Under the pieces are notes generated by a model. That model was given only the letters and a program-made list of their open reading frames with translations, was not told the origin of the DNA and made no database searches. From NCEH01 sp043195095 (GTDB lineage: Bacteria; Pseudomonadota; Alphaproteobacteria; Rhizobiales; Xanthobacteraceae), in assembly GCF_043195095.1 (NCBI RefSeq), contig NZ_JBAFWN010000006.1: a DNA stretch of 64,000 nucleotides; one strand, written 5' to 3'. Made by a program: the position numbers and the translations under genes. Below, piece by piece: positions 60,361 to 64,000 of this stretch (positions within the stretch are counted from its first letter, which is position 1; every line of letters starts with the position of its first letter).

Positions 60361-62610
60361 TCAAAAGGACACGGTGACCCGCGTATTGATCGAGCGGCCA
60401 TAGCCGGCCACCGGATAGCCCCAGGCGGCCGAGGTGCCCATCATGCTGGAGACCTGGTAATTGACCAGGTTCGCCCCGCCAAGCGGCAGGTCGTATTGGG
60501 TATCGAGGATGTTTTCGATCCCGAAATCCACCTTCAGCTGGCCGGCCGTGTAGCTGGTGCGGAAGTTCAGCAGGGCATAGGCCGAGGTCTCCAGCTCATT
60601 GTGCACCTGGCTGACCTGAGTCTTCGCCCCCACCAGCTGGACCTCGACGCTCGAACTCCAGTTGCCGAGCGTGTGGTCGAGCGCCAGCGTCGCGTTGACC
60701 GGCATGATGTGGTAGAGATTGACCCCGTCGGTGCGCTGCCCGCGCACGAAGTTCAGGCCGCCGCGAAAGGCGCCTTGGCCGTAGGTGCGATCGTCCCAAA
60801 GGGCCAGCTTGCCGTCGATGTTCACGCCATAGAGCCAGGCGTCGTAATTGGCGAACTGCAGATAGACGAACGTGTTGTCGGCGGTGAGATTGTTCGGCAA
60901 ATTGGCGAGGCATCCCGGCAGGGCACAGCGCTGCACGTCGATATAATCCTGCACATAGCTGTAATAGGGCGAAACCCGCACCTGCCAGACCTTCTGCGCC
61001 GGATCGTGCCAATCCGCCGTGAAGCTTAAGGTGTGGGCCTTTTCCGGCACCAGATCGAGATTGCCCACATAGCCGTTGCCGTCGCCGAACCAGCCGATCA
61101 TCTGCATGGCCATGCCGTTGGTGGACCAGGCATAGCGCTCGTACAGGTTCGGCGAGCGCGTCTTGCGCGACAGGCCAAGCTCGTAAAGGCTGAAGGCGTT
61201 GGCCTCGTATCGCAGGATGGCCGAGCCGTCGATGTTGAAGTCGGTGCGCGCGTGGCTCTGGGAATTGAAGGCGGCGGCGTTCGCGCCGTACATCATCTCG
61301 TTGTAGCCCTGCACGTCGCCGGTGTTCATCCAGACGATATCGTTGCGCAGGCCGATGATGGTGGTCCATTGCGCGTCAAGATGGCGTTCCCATTCGCCGA
61401 AATAGCCGAAGCGCAGGCGCTGGCCGTTATTGATGTTCTCGAACGTATCCGGCCCCATCATCATGGAGCCCGCGACCGGCGGCCACCAATCGTCGAGGTT
61501 ATTGTAGTAAAGCTCGTTGCCGACGCGCACGATGTCGATGGCCGACGTGCCGATGGTTCCCTTCACCTTATAGCCGAGATCCGTGCTGCGGGTGTCCATG
61601 GGCATGTCGCCGGTCTTGTCCGGCTGGATGAAGCCCATGGTGTGACGCACGCGGTTGGCGAAGATCGAGGCTTCGAGCTTACCCCAGTCGAAATCACCCG
61701 CATAACTGCCGTTGGCATAGAGGCTCTTGTTGTCGACCATGTCCATATATTGGTTGACATAGCCCTGGTACGGGATGAACTGCCCGCCGATCTGGAAGGT
61801 GAACAGGCTTTGATTGACCTGCTTGGCAATGGTCAAGGCATGGTTCTGGGTTTCATACAGGGTCGACTTGATGACCGTGCCGTTGCCGGATGTGTAATCG
61901 CTCGCCCGCGCCCAGCCGCCGGTATAGGTGACGCTGGTATCCTGGTTTGAAACGGTGCCGTTGAAGTCGGTGCCGTAGGAATTGCCGTTGCCGCGGTAGA
62001 ATCCGGACAGGCTGCCGGACACGGTGAGCGCCGGACCCTGGGTGAATTTCGGGGGGGCGAGCGTGACGTCCGCCTTCGCACCCGTATAGTCGCCGCCAAC
62101 GCTTACCGGCGCCGTGCCGGTGTAGACCTTCACCGAAGAGATCATCGCCGGATTCACATAAGACAGCGGCGGATTCATCTCGTTCGGACAGGCCGGGCTG
62201 AAGATCATATTGTTGATGGCCACCTGCACCCGGTCGGCCCCCATGCCGTTGACGGCCGGCAGGCTCGACACGCCGCCCGCGCCCCATGTCGCGCCCCCCG
62301 GAATGCGGGAGATGAGCGAACCGGAATCGCTGGTCCACAGCGTCGCATTCTGGGCTTCGGGGGCGGAAATGAAGGCGGTGTCGGCGGGCGTATAAGGGCC
62401 GAAGCCTTGTGCGCCGGCGACGGCGGCCGGGGTCGAGGGACGGACCACGATGGTTGGCAGATCCTCGACCGCCTGCGCCATCGCCGCGCCGGTCGCGAGG
62501 GGCGTGAGGCAGAGCGCCGCGAGGGCGGGGCGTACCAGGGCCGTCGTGCGGCGCAAGGCGCGCAGACGGGAACGGGCCGGACGGAAAATAACGTGCGTTC
62601 GCGATTGCAT
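60361..62610 (-). CDS. TonB-dependent outer-membrane receptor
   Basis: A 749-residue outer-membrane receptor. It has a signal peptide (LVRPALAALCLTPLATGAAM, then AQA), a plug domain with IPGGATWGAGGVSSLPAVNG and MGADRVQVAINNM, and a beta-barrel ending RSINTRVTVSF with the terminal phenylalanine needed for outer-membrane insertion. Its neighbours, DUF2946 proteins and PCu(A)C, indicate copper as the most likely cargo; heme or a corrinoid (given HemP and the B12 riboswitch nearby) are alternatives. The start at 62610 (MQSRTHVIF) is preferred, since upstream in-frame sequence is GC-rich and not protein-like. Confidence 0.9.
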   Translation of the reverse strand: MQSRTHVIFRPARSRLRALRRTTALVRPALAALCLTPLATGAAMAQAVEDLPTIVVRPSTPAAVAGAQGFGPYTPADTAFISAPEAQNATLWTSDSGSLISRIPGGATWGAGGVSSLPAVNGMGADRVQVAINNMIFSPACPNEMNPPLSYVNPAMISSVKVYTGTAPVSVGGDYTGAKADVTLAPPKFTQGPALTVSGSLSGFYRGNGNSYGTDFNGTVSNQDTSVTYTGGWARASDYTSGNGTVIKSTLYETQNHALTIAKQVNQSLFTFQIGGQFIPYQGYVNQYMDMVDNKSLYANGSYAGDFDWGKLEASIFANRVRHTMGFIQPDKTGDMPMDTRSTDLGYKVKGTIGTSAIDIVRVGNELYYNNLDDWWPPVAGSMMMGPDTFENINNGQRLRFGYFGEWERHLDAQWTTIIGLRNDIVWMNTGDVQGYNEMMYGANAAAFNSQSHARTDFNIDGSAILRYEANAFSLYELGLSRKTRSPNLYERYAWSTNGMAMQMIGWFGDGNGYVGNLDLVPEKAHTLSFTADWHDPAQKVWQVRVSPYYSYVQDYIDVQRCALPGCLANLPNNLTADNTFVYLQFANYDAWLYGVNIDGKLALWDDRTYGQGAFRGGLNFVRGQRTDGVNLYHIMPVNATLALDHTLGNWSSSVEVQLVGAKTQVSQVHNELETSAYALLNFRTSYTAGQLKVDFGIENILDTQYDLPLGGANLVNYQVSSMMGTSAAWGYPVAGYGRSINTRVTVSF

Positions 62611-62740
62611 GGCGTTTCCAGCATTCAAGTGGGGCCGGCCACGGCGCGCGGGGCGGCGCAACGCGCAAAGGCGCTGCTGCTCCGGGGGGCTCGGCCAAAT
62701 CGGAAAGAGGGGATTTAACGCCAGCAGGGCCGGCGCCGCG

Positions 62741-63127
62741 TCACACCGCGATCGGCGGCCCACGCGGCCAGTGCGCCACGCGCACGCCGGACAAGGCGGG
62801 ATCGACGCCCCCGCCGGGCACGAATCGGAACGGAACCGCCAGCCGCACGATGGCGGGGGTCGCGGGCGGTGTGGGCAGGATCGCCAGATCCACGCGCGAG
62901 AGGCACAGCGGGCAATGGACGAACGCCTTGGTGCGATCGTCGGCAGGCGCGTGCGGCGCGGTGGCGGAGGGATCGTTCTGGCAGATCTGGAACGGGCCGG
63001 GCGCGGTTCCCGCCACGCGGCTGGCCAAGAAGGCACTCGTCAGGACGACCTGGAACACCAGCGCATAGACGAGCGTCCACGCCACGATGCGCGCGCCGCC
63101 CCAATGCTGCCCCAGCCGCTTGATCAT
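62741..63127 (-). CDS. Second DUF2946-like small exported protein
   Basis: A 128-residue protein with a hydrophobic N-terminal anchor (IVAWTLVYALVFQVVLTSAF), a cysteine in QICQNDPSATAPH, and a CPLC motif in VHCPLCLSRVD. The pattern resembles DUF2946-type proteins upstream of TonB copper receptors. The start at 63127 (MIKRLGQHW) fits the signal. It leads the minus-strand copper group and is divergent from arsC, with a palindrome in the shared region. Confidence 0.75.
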   Translation of the reverse strand: MIKRLGQHWGGARIVAWTLVYALVFQVVLTSAFLASRVAGTAPGPFQICQNDPSATAPHAPADDRTKAFVHCPLCLSRVDLAILPTPPATPAIVRLAVPFRFVPGGGVDPALSGVRVAHWPRGPPIAV

Positions 63128-63417
63128 TCCCGACTCCCCAGCCGAATTATGCCGCCTGTCCCTGGGGAAATACAGGGCTCGGAGGTGGCCATAATGTCCC
63201 AATCCAGGCCCCGTCCCGCCCCCGCCCCCTCGGCCGCGCATGCCGGAACAGCTACCGCGGCAATCATCTCGACATTTCGAGATATATCGACATATTGTTA
63301 TCAAAGAAGCGCGCACCCGTCGCCGGAGCGCCCGGCGGTGCATCCGGCCGGGATCGCCGCGATGGAAGCCGCCAGGGACTTCACTTCAACCGGCAGGCCG
63401 CGGCCTGAGGAGGCAAT
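63128..63417. promoter_or_regulatory. Divergent promoter region with an inverted repeat (63266-63283)
   Basis: ATCTCGA (63266-63272) and TCGAGAT (63277-63283) form a perfect 7-bp inverted repeat with a 4-bp spacer, and a third TCGA follows at 63287-63290 in an AT-rich stretch. It is the most likely operator for arsC, resembling ArsR-type sites. No regulator gene is adjacent. Confidence 0.55.
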
Positions 63418-63945
63418 ATGACCGAGGACAAGATTTTCAACGTGCTGTTCCTGTGCACCGGAAATTCGGCACGCTCGATCATGGGCGAGAGCATCTTGAA
63501 CCGGCTGGGAATGGGCCGCTTCAAGGCCTATTCGGCGGGCAGCCAGCCCAAGGGCGATGTGCATCCCGAGACCCTGAAGCTGCTGCGCGGCATGAATTTC
63601 GATGTCAGCGCCCTGCGCTCCAAGATCTGGACTGAATTCGCAGAGCCGGGCGCGCCGCAATTGGATTTCGTCTTCACCGTTTGCGACGACGCCGCGCAGG
63701 AAGCCTGCCCGGTCTGGCCGGGCCAGCCGATGACCGCCCATTGGGGCATTCCCGATCCGGCCGCCGCCACGGGTTCACCGGCGGAGATCGCACTGGCCTT
63801 CGCCGACACCTTCCGCATGCTCAACAATCGCATCTCGATCTTCACCGCTTTGCCGATCCGCTCCCTCGACAAGCTCGCCCTGCAAAGGAAGCTCGACGCC
63901 ATCGGCAAATCCGCGCGCACGGGCACACCCGCATCGGCTGCCTGA
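63418..63945 (+). CDS. arsC: Thioredoxin-type arsenate reductase / low-molecular-weight phosphatase family
   Basis: A 175-residue protein with the P-loop CTGNSARS (Cys13-Ser20), the redox pair candidates Cys89 and Cys97 (TVCDDAAQEACPVWPG), and HWGIPDPAA containing the conserved aspartate. This combination is that of thioredoxin-coupled arsenate reductases, which reduce arsenate to arsenite for export. No arsenite pump, arsR or arsH is visible within the window; they may lie beyond 64 kb. Confidence 0.9.
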   Translation: MTEDKIFNVLFLCTGNSARSIMGESILNRLGMGRFKAYSAGSQPKGDVHPETLKLLRGMNFDVSALRSKIWTEFAEPGAPQLDFVFTVCDDAAQEACPVWPGQPMTAHWGIPDPAAATGSPAEIALAFADTFRMLNNRISIFTALPIRSLDKLALQRKLDAIGKSARTGTPASAA

Positions 63946-64000
63946 GGCCCATCCCCCCGCGGGGCAGCGCGTGCACGAAGGCTATGCATCATCCATTGAC

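Overview
The window reads as high-GC alphaproteobacterial DNA, probably from the order Hyphomicrobiales (Xanthobacteraceae-like; inferred from gene style and gene set, not proven). Its centrepiece is an apparently complete chloromethane-utilization (cmu) gene cluster at about 16.35-30.06 kb. A canonical parS centromere-like site at 51093-51110 suggests that the region lies close to a replication origin or on a replicon with its own ParB.

Layout. 1-3.9 kb is housekeeping: the start of glutaryl-CoA dehydrogenase, a Nudix hydrolase overlapping a GGDEF protein, and the PLP-binding protein YggS. A tRNA-Glu gene (4120-4195) is the attachment site of an 8.15-kb integrative element (4179-12345) bounded by an 18-bp perfect direct repeat. 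The element carries a tyrosine integrase, an MmeI-like type IIL restriction-modification enzyme, a 55-residue ORF coupled to RNase HI, a ParB-like protein and a serine recombinase. Just beyond the right repeat lies a second MmeI-like enzyme (12647-16057), so the locus looks like a defence hotspot.

The cmu cluster encodes CmuA (methyltransferase I fused to a corrinoid domain), CmuB (methyl transfer to tetrahydrofolate), CmuC, a frameshifted second CmuC-like gene, PaaE-like reductase, FmdB, CobC (cobalamin synthesis), and MetF, FolD, PurU and FolC, which together would carry the methyl group to formate. A MerR-type regulator with a cysteine cluster sits among them. Five promoters of the cluster share a motif related to ATCATAC(G/C)TTAACGT. 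Two genes are frameshifted: the CmuC paralogue by an 11-bp tandem duplication, and folC near its 3' end by an apparent 1-nt loss.

30.2-57.4 kb is a large catabolic region for cyclic amides or ureides: three dihydropyrimidinase/hydantoinase paralogues, hydantoin racemase, an M20 carbamoylase, an amidase, an asparaginase-like protein, an HpxZ/AtzH-like protein, a polysaccharide-deacetylase-type enzyme, a cyclase, a Tau/Ssu-type ABC transporter, a Liv-type ABC transporter, and two GntR/FCD regulators. Six copies of a TTGTAAACTGTTNACA-like operator spread over 37.9-57.5 kb imply one regulon, probably under the GntR protein at 38085. The actual substrate cannot be told from sequence.

57.7-64 kb handles metals: a cobalamin riboswitch ahead of a CbiM-like permease, HemP, a PCu(A)C copper chaperone, two small DUF2946-like proteins, a TonB-dependent receptor, and a thioredoxin-type arsenate reductase.
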